Shown: positions 13,767-23,313 of the stretch, piece by piece
Position numbering within the stretch: position 1 is the first letter of the stretch
How the letters are laid out: each line of letters begins with the position of its first letter
NCBI GenBank assembly: GCA_022511265.1
Contig: JAFLRX010000025.1
Location: 1-32,444 of the forward strand
DNA length: 32,444 nt
From: Eubacterium sp.
GTDB taxonomy: Bacteria > Bacillota > Clostridia > Oscillospirales > Ruminococcaceae
Direction: 5' to 3'
Made by a program: the position numbers and the translations under genes
Notes under the pieces: model-generated
The model's database searches: none
Told to the model about the DNA's origin: nothing
Seen by the model: the letters and a program-made list of their open reading frames with translations, nothing else

Positions 13767-16700
13767 TTATTCCTTTTCCACACTTATCATTTTACCGAGA
13801 CGGAACGAATATATGTACTTTTCGGTCACCGGCATGCCGTACATCTGCTCAAGGGCGTCGGCGTATATCTCCAGCTGAAAGCCGTAGTCGGATATCAGCT
13901 TGTCCTCATCCGAAAAGCTGTCGGATTTATAGTCGATAAGTATTATTTTTCCGTCCTCGATAAAGAACAGGTCCGCAATACCCTGAACATAAGGCTGCGC
14001 GCCGTCGGCTGATGCCTTGTCCTCTTCGGATATACCCAACTCTCTCGCGGTCAGCTTGGACATATCCAGCTTGTGGAAGATGGGCTGCTCGCGGTAGATG
14101 TCACCGCTTTTTATCATGCGTTGTGCCTGCTCGGTCTGATAGAATTTCGCGATGTCGGACGGCTCGATACACTCTCGCTCTTTATCGGTGAGTATCCCCG
14201 ACACGGCAAGCTTGTCAAGCTCGGCTTTCGCCGCCTGCCCGTCCAGCGGTCTGTCCATCGGCAGATATTGCATCGCCTTGTGGTATGCGTCTCCGCGCTG
14301 CTTGCCGCTCAGTTTGCCGTTCTTGCCCAGAAAGGCGGGGCGGGAGATATACAGCTCGCAGTATTCGCTGCTGCCCTGCTGCACACGGCGGTTTTGCACC
14401 AGCTGGGTGGCGGTGTATTTCGCCGCTATCTTGGTCAATGCGGCGGCAGGGTATTTATATTCCAGCTGCCGCGCGATAAGCTGCGCTTTCTCCGTGTCGG
14501 CGGCCGCACTTTCTGCCGAATCTTCAGTCTCATATCCGCAGTCGGCGTCCTGCTCTACACAGGTGAACTTTACCTTGCCGTCAAAGCATGTCGTACCGCT
14601 GGGGTTTTTATAATCAAGCGGGTCGGCATCTGCGCCGGCAGCCGTCATCCAGCCCATATATGAATTTGTAAACACCTTTGCCGAGCCGGTAAATATCAGC
14701 TTTTCCTCGGCGCGGGTGGCGGCGACGTACAGCAGCCTCATCTCCTCGCTGTGCTGCTGGGCGCGCAGCTCTTCCTTCGCGAAAAGGAAAGAGGGTGACG
14801 GGCGGCGTATCATCATCTCACGGTCGGTTATCTTTCCTGCTATGCCGTATTTTTTGCTTACTATTACGTTATGCCGTACCTCTTCGACATTGAACTGAGA
14901 GGAACAGCCGCAGACAAAGCATATCGGGAATTGCAGCCCTTTAGACGCGTGTATCGACATCACCTTTACGCCGCCTGCCTGCGGCGCGGTGCTTTTCAGC
15001 TTGCTGCCGCTCTGGGCGGTGTCTGCAAGGTGATGGAGAAAGTCGCTCAGCATGCCGCCGTGGTCGGCGCATTCTTTCGCCACCGAGACCAGTGCGCGCA
15101 GATTTGCCGCGCGGGTCTCGGGGTCATGGCAGAGCATCAGCAGATTTTTCACCTGCGTGGTATCGTATATCTTCTGTATCAGCGCCGCCGGCGAGCTGCC
15201 CGCCATAAAGCCGCGCAGCCGATACAGTTCGTTTATGAACTCCGCACACTTTGCGTCCGGCTTGTCGGTTATGCCGAATTGACCGTCGGCACACGCCTTA
15301 GCAAGGGCGGGGTATTTCTCCGCGTCGGGGGCAAACCCGCCGCCTGCCGCGGCGGTGACACAGCTGAACAGCGGCTTTTTTACATACTCATCGCAATAGC
15401 GGTACAGCTCGTCCCCGCATTGCGCCCTAAGTCCGTCTATATCCGCAACGCCGCAGGTGCCGGTACGTATGCGCGACATTTTCTCCGCGTCAAAGCCGAA
15501 CACTGCCGACATCAACAGCCGCGCCAGCGACGCGTCGTTGTAGGGGTCGTCCAGCACCGTGAGATAGTCGGTCATCAGCCGTATCTCAGGTCGCTCGGTA
15601 AAGCTTTCATCGCTTGCCGCGCTGCCGTTCAGCCCCTGCGCCTTCAGCGCGTCTAGGTATTTTCCCGTCCGCGACTTGGTAGCGCGCATAAGTATCGCGA
15701 AATCGTCCTCGGTGCAGGGCTTTCCTTTAACAAGATATCCGCTGTCTATCATCTGTCTTATCCGCTTTGCGACATATTCCGCCTCGGCGGTGTGTCCGTC
15801 TGCGCCCTTTTGCGGGACAACGGCAATTATCTCGGTGATGTCCCCGTCGTTAAATTCATCCTTTCGCGAGCAGACAAGGCGGCTGTTTTGCTTATAATCC
15901 GCACCGCCCAGCTTTTCGGTCATTATGCGGTCGAATATCGCGTTTATGCCGTCTATCACGTTTTGCCTGCTGCGGAAGTTGGAGTTCAGCGGCAGCAGCG
16001 TGTATTTCTCGCTTTTGGACACGGCGGAGAATACCTCCGGCTGCGCCCCGCGGAAGGAATATATCGACTGCTTTATGTCGCCCACGAAATACAGATTTTT
16101 TTCGTCGTCGGACAGCCGCCTGAATATCTCGTACTGTATCTCGTTGCTGTCCTGAAACTCGTCCACGATAATGTATTCAAACGCGGCAAGCTGCGCAACC
16201 TCCGGGTGGTTTTTCAGCAGCTTGTATACCTCCTGCTCGCCGTCGGCGAAGTCCGCGACGTTCAGGCTGCGCTTTTCTTTATAATACCTGTCGGCAAACT
16301 CCTTTGTCAGCTTGATAAGCACCTTTTGCACGGGGAAATATCTGCGTGTGTCCGTCTCAAAATCCGCCAGCTTTTCCGCTAAGTCGATAGCATCGTTGGC
16401 ATGGCCGCGGAATATATCACGCAGCTTTTTTACCTCATCGCTTTTGCAGGATTCAGCCCTTGACGGCGCTTTCGCCGTCAGCGCGGATATCTCTTCGCGT
16501 GACGCGCTGCCGTTTTCCTTTATCAGTCTTAACGCCGCCGCGATACTTTCTTCCAGCTTGGCGATGTATTTGTGCAGCTTTTCAGGCTCGTCCGCCGCGG
16601 CTGCCTTAAACTTATCAAAATCGGCAAGAGCCGTGTCTGCCGCCGATTTTTGGGTAGTGCATGCTTGGGTATGCAGACGGTCGATAAATTCCTCGCTCAT

Positions 16701-17279
16701 CATGCCGTCCAGCCACTCGTCATAATCGGGGATATTTACGCATTGCCCGTATATTTTCAGTATCAGCTCCGCCAACTCGCGGTCGTCCCGCCCGATAAAA
16801 TAATCGCGGATAATGTCCAGCTCGTCCTCGCCTGCGGCGAGATAAAAGTCATCCAGCACACCGTCCAGTACGGTGCGCTTTAATATGTCGGTGCGCAGCT
16901 CTTCCATCACCGAAAAGCCCGCCGACAGGTCGGTCAGGTTGGCGTTGTCTCTCAGCAGCCCAAAACAGAAAGAGCTTATGGTGGATATTTTCGCGTTTTG
17001 CAGCTTTGCGGTCTGCCTGCGCAGAAAGTCCGCATTTTCGGGGTGGGCTGCGGTATATTCGCGCATACGGCGGTTCAGCCGCGTTTTCAGCTCGGCGGCC
17101 GCCTTTTCGGTAAAGGTCACCACCGCCAGCTTTGCAGGGTCAATGTTCTTTTCGGTGATAAGGCGCACCACCCGCTCGCTCAGTACCGCGGTCTTGCCGC
17201 TGCCCGCCGAGGCGGACACCACCGCGCCGCCGTCCGGGTGGTTTATCGCGTCGCGTTGTTCGTCTGTCCATTCAGGCAT
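13767..17279 (-). CDS. addA: ATP-dependent helicase/nuclease subunit A
   Basis: The UvrD-like helicase and nuclease of AddAB, which resects double-strand breaks for recombination and degrades linear foreign DNA. The 1170 residues are near the usual length. The helicase motifs occur in order: Walker A SAGSGKT near 23-29, Walker B VDEFQDS, GDIKQSIYSFRGA, NSNFRS, MSIHASKGLQFP, and LLYVAATRAEEKL. The C-terminal RecB-like nuclease core GIADLFF...ILIDYKSDSF has the Asp and the D-x-K needed for catalysis. The start overlaps addB by eight bases. The stop is four bases before the abi-like gene. No key residue is lost. Confidence 0.97.
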   Translation of the reverse strand: MPEWTDEQRDAINHPDGGAVVSASAGSGKTAVLSERVVRLITEKNIDPAKLAVVTFTEKAAAELKTRLNRRMREYTAAHPENADFLRRQTAKLQNAKISTISSFCFGLLRDNANLTDLSAGFSVMEELRTDILKRTVLDGVLDDFYLAAGEDELDIIRDYFIGRDDRELAELILKIYGQCVNIPDYDEWLDGMMSEEFIDRLHTQACTTQKSAADTALADFDKFKAAAADEPEKLHKYIAKLEESIAAALRLIKENGSASREEISALTAKAPSRAESCKSDEVKKLRDIFRGHANDAIDLAEKLADFETDTRRYFPVQKVLIKLTKEFADRYYKEKRSLNVADFADGEQEVYKLLKNHPEVAQLAAFEYIIVDEFQDSNEIQYEIFRRLSDDEKNLYFVGDIKQSIYSFRGAQPEVFSAVSKSEKYTLLPLNSNFRSRQNVIDGINAIFDRIMTEKLGGADYKQNSRLVCSRKDEFNDGDITEIIAVVPQKGADGHTAEAEYVAKRIRQMIDSGYLVKGKPCTEDDFAILMRATKSRTGKYLDALKAQGLNGSAASDESFTERPEIRLMTDYLTVLDDPYNDASLARLLMSAVFGFDAEKMSRIRTGTCGVADIDGLRAQCGDELYRYCDEYVKKPLFSCVTAAAGGGFAPDAEKYPALAKACADGQFGITDKPDAKCAEFINELYRLRGFMAGSSPAALIQKIYDTTQVKNLLMLCHDPETRAANLRALVSVAKECADHGGMLSDFLHHLADTAQSGSKLKSTAPQAGGVKVMSIHASKGLQFPICFVCGCSSQFNVEEVRHNVIVSKKYGIAGKITDREMMIRRPSPSFLFAKEELRAQQHSEEMRLLYVAATRAEEKLIFTGSAKVFTNSYMGWMTAAGADADPLDYKNPSGTTCFDGKVKFTCVEQDADCGYETEDSAESAAADTEKAQLIARQLEYKYPAAALTKIAAKYTATQLVQNRRVQQGSSEYCELYISRPAFLGKNGKLSGKQRGDAYHKAMQYLPMDRPLDGQAAKAELDKLAVSGILTDKERECIEPSDIAKFYQTEQAQRMIKSGDIYREQPIFHKLDMSKLTARELGISEEDKASADGAQPYVQGIADLFFIEDGKIILIDYKSDSFSDEDKLISDYGFQLEIYADALEQMYGMPVTEKYIYSFRLGKMISVEKE

Positions 17280-20200
17280 CCTGTGCCGCCCCCTTTCCGT
17301 TGATTTTTTCCTTAAATTCTTCCGCCGCCGCGCCTGACGCGTCGTTCGCGGCTATGTCGGGCTTTCTGCCGCAGATATCGTAATATTCGCAGTATTCGCA
17401 GGAGACAGGCTTGCCTTTTTCGGTCACAGGCACGGCGGATACGTCGCCGTCGGTCACCAAGGCGACATTCTCGCTTATCACCCCGGTGATGCGCTGTTTT
17501 AATTCTTCCAACGCCTGTTCGGTTATGTCGCTCGCGGAATAATAATTTTTAGGCTTTATCTCTCCGCTTTTGGCGATGGTGTATCCGTCAAAGCGGTCAC
17601 GCTCTTGCTCGCTCAGCGAGCCTGTCACCGCAAAGCCGCGCTCGCGGTGGTCGTCCAGCCAAAAGCTGCGCTTCATCTTGTCGTCGGGTGCTTCCTCCAG
17701 CTCTCTCAGCGGTGTGTCGCCCGCGGGATAATAGGTCGCGGAGGAGGGGAGATAGCCGCGGTTGTTTTCACACAGCGTGAAAAGATACAGCAGCAGCTGT
17801 AGGTCCAGCCCGTAGTACACACGCCCTACGGATATGTCCTTGCGTCCCGTCTTATAATCTATTACCCTCAGCCAGTGCTTGCCGTCATCGGCGTTAGCGA
17901 CGTCTACTCTGTCCACCGTGCCGCGTATTTTTACGGTGCGCGTTTCGCCGTCCGCCAAAGGTATATCCAGCTTGAACGGCTCTGCCTTAAAGCCGTCCTC
18001 CATCGTTTTGCCGTCGCTCAGCGACAATTCAAAATACGTGGGGGTAAAGCCGCTGTTTTCCAGTTCGTCCCGCATATAGGTTATCAGCATACGGCACAGC
18101 GGCGCGATGCTGCAGTATATTACGGTAAAGCGGCGGCCTGTCTCCTCTTCGGGCAGGAAATTTTCCTCTAAGAACAGGTCCATCGCTCCGTCAACGATAT
18201 CCTTTATTTCCTCATCTGTATAGTCTGCGGGCGGCTTTTCGCCGGAATGTATCACGTCAAAGCAGTGTTTCATTACATAATGTACCGTATCACCGAAGCT
18301 GCGCGGATTCATGGTGTTGGTCTGCGGCTCTCTCAGCTTTAGTCCATAGCGCAGAAAATACGCAAACCTGCAAGAGTTCAGCAGCTCTATCCCGGTCGGC
18401 GACAGCAGCTCTTTACGGAACAACAGCCGTGCCGCCGCACCGGTATCGTGCAGGTAAGAGTTATCCGACATACCGTCCTCGGCACGGCGGACAAGCTTTG
18501 GGAATTCATCATCGCCGTTCATTTTCAGCGCCTGTTCTACCGTCAGGCTGTCCGACAGGTCGGTCAGCCGCGTACGCGCAAGCCTTGCGCGCGCCGCCTC
18601 GCGGCTCTCGCAGAAGAACTCGGTAGGTAATGTCGATATATCGGCTATTTCGGTGATGCCGATAATGTCTTGGATAAAAGAGAATACCTCGCAGTCGTCC
18701 TCAGGCTTGCCTATATGGGTGACGGTCAGCCGTTCTTTCGGCAAGGTCAGCGCCTTGTACACCGTCAGCAATGCCGACGAATAGGTCGTCTCTTCGTCCG
18801 GCGCAATATTTATGTTCAGCCGCGACAGCTCCGCGTTTTCGGACGCGGTGAAGACTCCGTTATTTTTGTCGCCGTAATCGGGTAACACGCCGTCCTCCGC
18901 CCCCATGACAAACACCGCCCGCGCCCCTGCGGTGCGTGTGCGCGCGGGGTCGCCGAATATCACGCTGTCCAGCACCTGCGGCGGCAGAGACATGGTTATC
19001 TGCGCCGCGCAGGCTTTCAGTATCGCGGAATATTCTCTCAGTGACAGCTCTACGCCCTCGGTGGTCTCCCACGCGCTGTTCAGCAGCTTAGAGGTCATAT
19101 CCCACAGGCTGTTGTATTCCTCGGTCATCGCTTTGTTATAGCGCAGGTCGCGGGTGGTATAGTCCTGACATTTGCCCTGTATCGCGGCGGAGATGTCCGC
19201 CTCTTCAAATAAAAATCGGGTCAGCTCTTCGGTCATCTTTCTGCCGTCGGCGTTGTCGCAGGCGCGGCGCAGCTTTACCAGCTGCTTGGCAAGAAAAGCG
19301 CGTATGCTTTCCGAGCGCTGCTCGGCAGGTGTTTCGCATTTCAAAAACGGGCGGGTCCAGCTGCGCTTGTCCAGCCCCCAGCGGTTGGAAAATTCTTCGA
19401 TGTCGCTTATTTCGCGCAGCGTTATCGGGCGGGTCTTGCCGCCCTCCGCGGCTATCCTGACAAAGCCGCTCTTGATATAGCGCAGCATATTTTCGCCGCA
19501 GGGGTCATCGGCGGCGGCAAGCAGCGCGTCTATGTATTTTATCAGCGGTTTTTCACTTATCGGCTCGGGTATGTCCGCGAAAAGCGGGATATCATACCGC
19601 AAAAACGCGCTTTTTACCGTTTCGAGGTATTTTTGCGGGGCGGGGCACAGCACCGCTATCTCCGAGCATTTATACCCATCACGCATCAGCTTTTTTATTG
19701 ACGAGCAGACATAGTCCGCCTCTGCCTCGGTATCGGGTGCGGCGGCAAGAGTTACTGCCGCCAGCTCATCATCGGACAGTTCGGCGTCGGCTTTCTCACC
19801 CGAGAACAGTCCGCCTTGCAGTGCGGCTATCGCGGGGCTGTTGTACCTTGACGCGTCCTCGAACCATTCTTCCTTTATCTCGGTAAAGTTTTCTGTCGCA
19901 AACCGCTCCAGCGCGCGCTTTGTCTGTGTAACGGGCAGAAAGCAGCCCTTTTTATCGTATCTGTCTACCGTCAGCGCGGCGGTGCAGCTTTTGCTCATGA
20001 CGGTCAGCGGCTGCAAAAACTTCAGCTGCGAGCCGGAAAAGCTGTCAAAGCCGTCTATGTATACGTCATATTCCTCAAAGCAGCCGTTTTCCCGTGCCGC
20101 CTCTGCCGCGAGCAGCAGGTTGTCCTGACGGTCGTCGTATATTTCATTCAGCATACGGTCGTACAGCGCGTACACGGTGCAGATATCGGTCAGCTTGTCC

Positions 20201-20622
20201 GCAAAGCTGCTGTCAGGTATCGCCGCCGCCAGTGTGTCGGGCGTTATACCGCCGGATTTCAGCATATTTACCGCGTCCAGCATAAGAGAGGGAAAGCGCG
20301 CCTTGCCCGCGGCGTCGCCGTAATAACGCAAAGAGCCCTTCAGCTCGCGCACCGCCTTCATCATTATGATAAGCTTTGCGGTGTTGTCCGCGTAGCTTTT
20401 GCGGGGGCGGTATTTTCTGAGTATCTTCTCGCTCAGCGCGGAAAAGCCGGTGACCTTTATGTCCTGCGTCTTTTCTCCCAGCCGCTCGGAGATTATTTTT
20501 TCCGCCTCGAACATAAACTGGTCGGGCACGAAGAACAGAGTTTTGCCCTCAGCCTTGCATATTCTTTTGTATATTTCTCTTGTTTTTCCGGTGCCTGAGG
20601 CACCCAGCAGCAGGGTCAGCAT
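17272..20622 (-). CDS. addB: ATP-dependent helicase/nuclease subunit B
   Basis: Partner of AddA. The 1116 residues start with a Walker A loop (GASGTGKT at 8-15) and end in a second nuclease domain (GTVDRVDV, then VIDYKTGRKD). The nuclease domain is bracketed by Fe-S cysteines: one in NSCRFAYFLRYGL and three in CEYCEYYDIC close to the C-terminus, the arrangement typical of AddB. The nuclease Asp and D-x-K are present, so both subunits should cut DNA. GGGAG precedes the ATG. The promoter at 20653-20681 lies just upstream, making addB-addA-abi one operon read away from the P-type ATPase gene. Confidence 0.97.
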   Translation of the reverse strand: MLTLLLGASGTGKTREIYKRICKAEGKTLFFVPDQFMFEAEKIISERLGEKTQDIKVTGFSALSEKILRKYRPRKSYADNTAKLIIMMKAVRELKGSLRYYGDAAGKARFPSLMLDAVNMLKSGGITPDTLAAAIPDSSFADKLTDICTVYALYDRMLNEIYDDRQDNLLLAAEAARENGCFEEYDVYIDGFDSFSGSQLKFLQPLTVMSKSCTAALTVDRYDKKGCFLPVTQTKRALERFATENFTEIKEEWFEDASRYNSPAIAALQGGLFSGEKADAELSDDELAAVTLAAAPDTEAEADYVCSSIKKLMRDGYKCSEIAVLCPAPQKYLETVKSAFLRYDIPLFADIPEPISEKPLIKYIDALLAAADDPCGENMLRYIKSGFVRIAAEGGKTRPITLREISDIEEFSNRWGLDKRSWTRPFLKCETPAEQRSESIRAFLAKQLVKLRRACDNADGRKMTEELTRFLFEEADISAAIQGKCQDYTTRDLRYNKAMTEEYNSLWDMTSKLLNSAWETTEGVELSLREYSAILKACAAQITMSLPPQVLDSVIFGDPARTRTAGARAVFVMGAEDGVLPDYGDKNNGVFTASENAELSRLNINIAPDEETTYSSALLTVYKALTLPKERLTVTHIGKPEDDCEVFSFIQDIIGITEIADISTLPTEFFCESREAARARLARTRLTDLSDSLTVEQALKMNGDDEFPKLVRRAEDGMSDNSYLHDTGAAARLLFRKELLSPTGIELLNSCRFAYFLRYGLKLREPQTNTMNPRSFGDTVHYVMKHCFDVIHSGEKPPADYTDEEIKDIVDGAMDLFLEENFLPEEETGRRFTVIYCSIAPLCRMLITYMRDELENSGFTPTYFELSLSDGKTMEDGFKAEPFKLDIPLADGETRTVKIRGTVDRVDVANADDGKHWLRVIDYKTGRKDISVGRVYYGLDLQLLLYLFTLCENNRGYLPSSATYYPAGDTPLRELEEAPDDKMKRSFWLDDHRERGFAVTGSLSEQERDRFDGYTIAKSGEIKPKNYYSASDITEQALEELKQRITGVISENVALVTDGDVSAVPVTEKGKPVSCEYCEYYDICGRKPDIAANDASGAAAEEFKEKINGKGAAQDA

Positions 20623-20652
20623 ATCGTTTCTCCCTTTTCATTTTATATTTAT

Positions 20653-20681
20653 ATTGTAGCATAAATCGCGCTTTTTTTCCA
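20653..20681 (-). promoter_or_regulatory. Promoter of the addB-addA-abi operon
   Basis: Minus-strand extended -10 (TGC followed by TACAAT, 20658-20653) with a weak -35, TGGAAA, 17 bases upstream. The 13 bases around this -10 (ATATTGTAGCATA on the plus strand) are identical to those around the pan-coa -10. Confidence 0.55.
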
Positions 20682-20716
20682 CCCTTAAAATTAATTTTCT
20701 TTCTTTGCGAAATAAC

Positions 20717-20745
20717 TTGATTTTTCAGCGGTTTTGTGCGATAAT
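20717..20745 (+). promoter_or_regulatory. Promoter of the P-type ATPase / DUF368 operon
   Basis: TTGATT (20717-20722), a 17-base spacer and GATAAT (20740-20745). Transcription would start near 20752, giving a leader of about 65 bases. Confidence 0.6.
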
Positions 20746-20775
20746 GTTATTATGATAAGTTGATAATGTTATTAT
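20740..20775. promoter_or_regulatory. Tandem AT-rich palindromes at the -10 and start site (operator-like)
   Basis: The 14-base sequence GATAATGTTATTAT occurs at 20740-20753 and again at 20762-20775. Each copy contains the dyad ATAAT-GTT-ATTAT, and the copies are 22 bases apart, about two helical turns. The first covers the -10 box. Tandem same-face sites suggest a repressor. The sequence recalls Fur-family boxes (GATAAT/ATTATC elements) but is not a clear match. Confidence 0.45.
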
Positions 20776-20816
20776 AGGGGATTTTGTGGGTCAAATTCAG
20801 GACAAAGAGGAGAAAT

Positions 20817-23288
20817 ATGGCGGAATTTTTGAATTTTAAGGGAGATTATAAGGGTTTAAGCACAGACAAGGCGGAAAAGAACCTTTCCATGTACGGCGAA
20901 AACCTTTTTACCGATACCGGCATGCGGCGGCTGGGCGTCAAGGAGACGCTGTTCAGCCCCGTGTTCTTACTGCTTATCGCGGCGGCGCTGATATACGCAA
21001 TAGCTTTGGACAACTACGGCTCGGCCGTTGCCTGCCTTGTGCTGGCTGTGGCGGACATCGCGGTAAAGATACCGCTCTGCCGTTATTGCAACAGGCGGCT
21101 GTACGGGCGTATGCTGGCGTCGGAGATGAAATACCGCGTAATAAGGGAAGAGCGGTTAGAGCTGGTTGCGGCGCGTAGCCTTGTGCCTGATGATATTATA
21201 ATTTTGCAGGCGGGGGAAATTGTCCCCGCGGACGCGCATATACTTGAATGTACGGGACTTGCCGCGGACGAAAGCATGCTGTCCGGCAAGCCCGGTCAGA
21301 CCGAAAAGCACCCCGGTACCGACACTGCCGGAAAAGGACTGAAGGCAAGCTGTCTGTACGCGGGCAGCCGCATCATCTCAGGCAGCGCGGTGTCCAGGAT
21401 ATTCGCCACGGGAGAGGATACCGCGCGGGTACGCCGCGCGGGTATAGAAAAGCGGCAGGATGATAACTTTACCGAGTACGAGCGCGCCGCGCAGAAGATA
21501 TATGTCCCCGCGATAGTTATCGGGTTGTTTCTTTCGGCGGTTTGCCTTGTTATACGGCTGCTGGTCGGCGGAGATACGGTATCTATGCCGCTGCTGTGCC
21601 TTTCGGCGATAGGACAGATGATGTGCTTTATCCCGGCGGCTGCGGGAATATTTATCCGACTGTACTGCGTTGTGGGATTAAAACGTATCGAGCGCAAGGG
21701 CGCGGCGATAAAGAGCCTTAAAGATATCGAAAAGCTGAACGGGCTGACCGCGCTGGTGATAGATAAAAGCACGGTGGTATCCCCCAACCTGCTGGAGGTG
21801 GCGGGGATATACAGCAAAAACGACGCGCTGATGACCACCGTCACAGCACTTGCCTGCGCAAAGCCGGGTGTATTGCCCACCGAGCAGGCGTTCTTGCTGA
21901 ACGTCCAGCTGGCGGGTACCGACATAAAGAAAATACGCGAGAGCGAGCCTGCCGCGTCCTTCCCGTATAATGAGAACGATAAGATAGGCGGCAACATCTA
22001 CAGAATAGACGACAAATATCTGCTGTGTGTGCAGGGCTCTGTAGAAAAGGTGACCGGGCTGTGCAGTATGCAGCCGGACAGCTTTTACAAGGTGCAGCAG
22101 CGCGCCGCAGTATTGGCAAAGCGCGGTCTGGAGGTATGGGCGAGCGCGTACGCGATATACGACCTTGAGGACGAGCTGCCCAAGAGCCTGTACGCCGCAA
22201 GCTATAAATTCATAGGACTTACTGCGTATATGAGCGCGACCCGTGACATAATCCCGCTGGCGGTACAGGGCTGCCGCCGCTCGGGTGTAAAGCCGATATT
22301 GGTCTCCTCCGACAGCGCAGAGACCGCGGTCGCTATGGGTAAAAAGCTGGGCATCAGCCCGGAGGGCATGATAACAGGCGAAATGCTGCGCGAGGCAGAG
22401 CTGTCCGGCGAGCGGCCGGATTTTGCCAAGGCGCAGATATTCAGCAACATAACCCTCGCGCAAAAGCCTGCGATAATAGACGGGCTGCGTGACGCGGGCG
22501 AGACGGTGGCATGTATCGGCTTTGACGATGCGCAGTATGATACCGTTATCCGCAGCGACCTGGGTATAACCTCGCTTGACAGCACCACAGGCAGCCTGTA
22601 CGAGGCATGCGGACTGGTGATGAGCGACGACAGCTTTGGCGGCATTGTCGAGGTGTTCAAAGAGGCACGTCAGCTGCACCGCAATATCAAAAAGCTGCTG
22701 TCGGTATTTATTGTGACATTGGTGACCGCCGTTGTGGTTGCGTGTGCGGATATGCTGTTCGGCGTAGGGGTGGTCAGCCCGATGTTTGCGGCGCTTATCT
22801 CCGCAGTCATTATGCCGGTGTGCGCGGTATGCTATATCGACAACACAGCCGAAATGCGGGTGGAGATGCGTCCGTCCAATTTCTTAGGGCATAGGTCGGC
22901 GAATAAAGGCTTTTTCGTTTCAAAAATACTCAGCGGCGCGGTGATAGGCGTTGTCGGCGCGGCGTTTATGCTTATCTGTTCGGGGCTTATGACCGCAGGG
23001 CAGACCGCGGCGGCGACACTTATACTTATCAGCAGCGCGTTGTCCTGTTATACGCTGTTTATTTCAAGCAGCAGGACAGGGCTGTTCGCCCTGATGAAAA
23101 GCGGCGCGGTCAACGTCAATCGCGTGCTGGCCTGTGCGTTCGCGCTGGTGCTTATCATACTGCTGGGCGCGTTCGGTATTGTTAATTGGGCGCTGGGGCT
23201 GGAGTCGCCCGGCATAGTGGTGGATATTACCGCTATTGTTTTGGGCGTGGCATGCAGCGGCTGGCACGAGCTGAAAAAATTTTTCTGA
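20817..23288 (+). CDS. Degenerate (probably catalytically dead) P-type ATPase
   Basis: An 823-residue protein with P2-type cation-ATPase layout: N-terminal cytoplasmic part, M1-M2, actuator domain, M3-M4, P and N domains, and five or six C-terminal helices. The motifs are altered. TGES in the actuator is SGKP (156-159). The phosphorylation loop DKTGT is DKSTV (316-320, Asp316 kept). PEGL in M4 is PAAA (273-276). KGA in the N domain is QGS (406-408). TGD is SSD near 497-499. TGDGVND is IGFDDAQ (567-573), removing the Mg-binding Asp and Asn. The frame is complete, with no frameshift or stop, and the composition matches its neighbours, so it seems kept for a non-pump role. The start at 20817 follows AAAGAGGAG. 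It ends 25 bases before the DUF368 gene. Confidence 0.85.
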   Translation: MAEFLNFKGDYKGLSTDKAEKNLSMYGENLFTDTGMRRLGVKETLFSPVFLLLIAAALIYAIALDNYGSAVACLVLAVADIAVKIPLCRYCNRRLYGRMLASEMKYRVIREERLELVAARSLVPDDIIILQAGEIVPADAHILECTGLAADESMLSGKPGQTEKHPGTDTAGKGLKASCLYAGSRIISGSAVSRIFATGEDTARVRRAGIEKRQDDNFTEYERAAQKIYVPAIVIGLFLSAVCLVIRLLVGGDTVSMPLLCLSAIGQMMCFIPAAAGIFIRLYCVVGLKRIERKGAAIKSLKDIEKLNGLTALVIDKSTVVSPNLLEVAGIYSKNDALMTTVTALACAKPGVLPTEQAFLLNVQLAGTDIKKIRESEPAASFPYNENDKIGGNIYRIDDKYLLCVQGSVEKVTGLCSMQPDSFYKVQQRAAVLAKRGLEVWASAYAIYDLEDELPKSLYAASYKFIGLTAYMSATRDIIPLAVQGCRRSGVKPILVSSDSAETAVAMGKKLGISPEGMITGEMLREAELSGERPDFAKAQIFSNITLAQKPAIIDGLRDAGETVACIGFDDAQYDTVIRSDLGITSLDSTTGSLYEACGLVMSDDSFGGIVEVFKEARQLHRNIKKLLSVFIVTLVTAVVVACADMLFGVGVVSPMFAALISAVIMPVCAVCYIDNTAEMRVEMRPSNFLGHRSANKGFFVSKILSGAVIGVVGAAFMLICSGLMTAGQTAAATLILISSALSCYTLFISSSRTGLFALMKSGAVNVNRVLACAFALVLIILLGAFGIVNWALGLESPGIVVDITAIVLGVACSGWHELKKFF

Positions 23289-23313
23289 TATATAACAAAT
23301 AAAAGGAGCCTAT

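Noticed and set aside
12831-13790. RNA antitoxin next to the abi-like gene
   Set aside because: The upstream gap is four bases and the downstream 80 bases are filled by the metY promoter and leader.
20784-20816. TTG start that would add 11 residues to the P-type ATPase
   Set aside because: The extra codons include the ribosome site AAAGAGGAG that serves the ATG at 20817.
20817-23288. The P-type ATPase as an ordinary calcium or cation pump
   Set aside because: The actuator Glu, the DKTGT loop, the M4 PEGL and the TGDGVND Mg site are all replaced.
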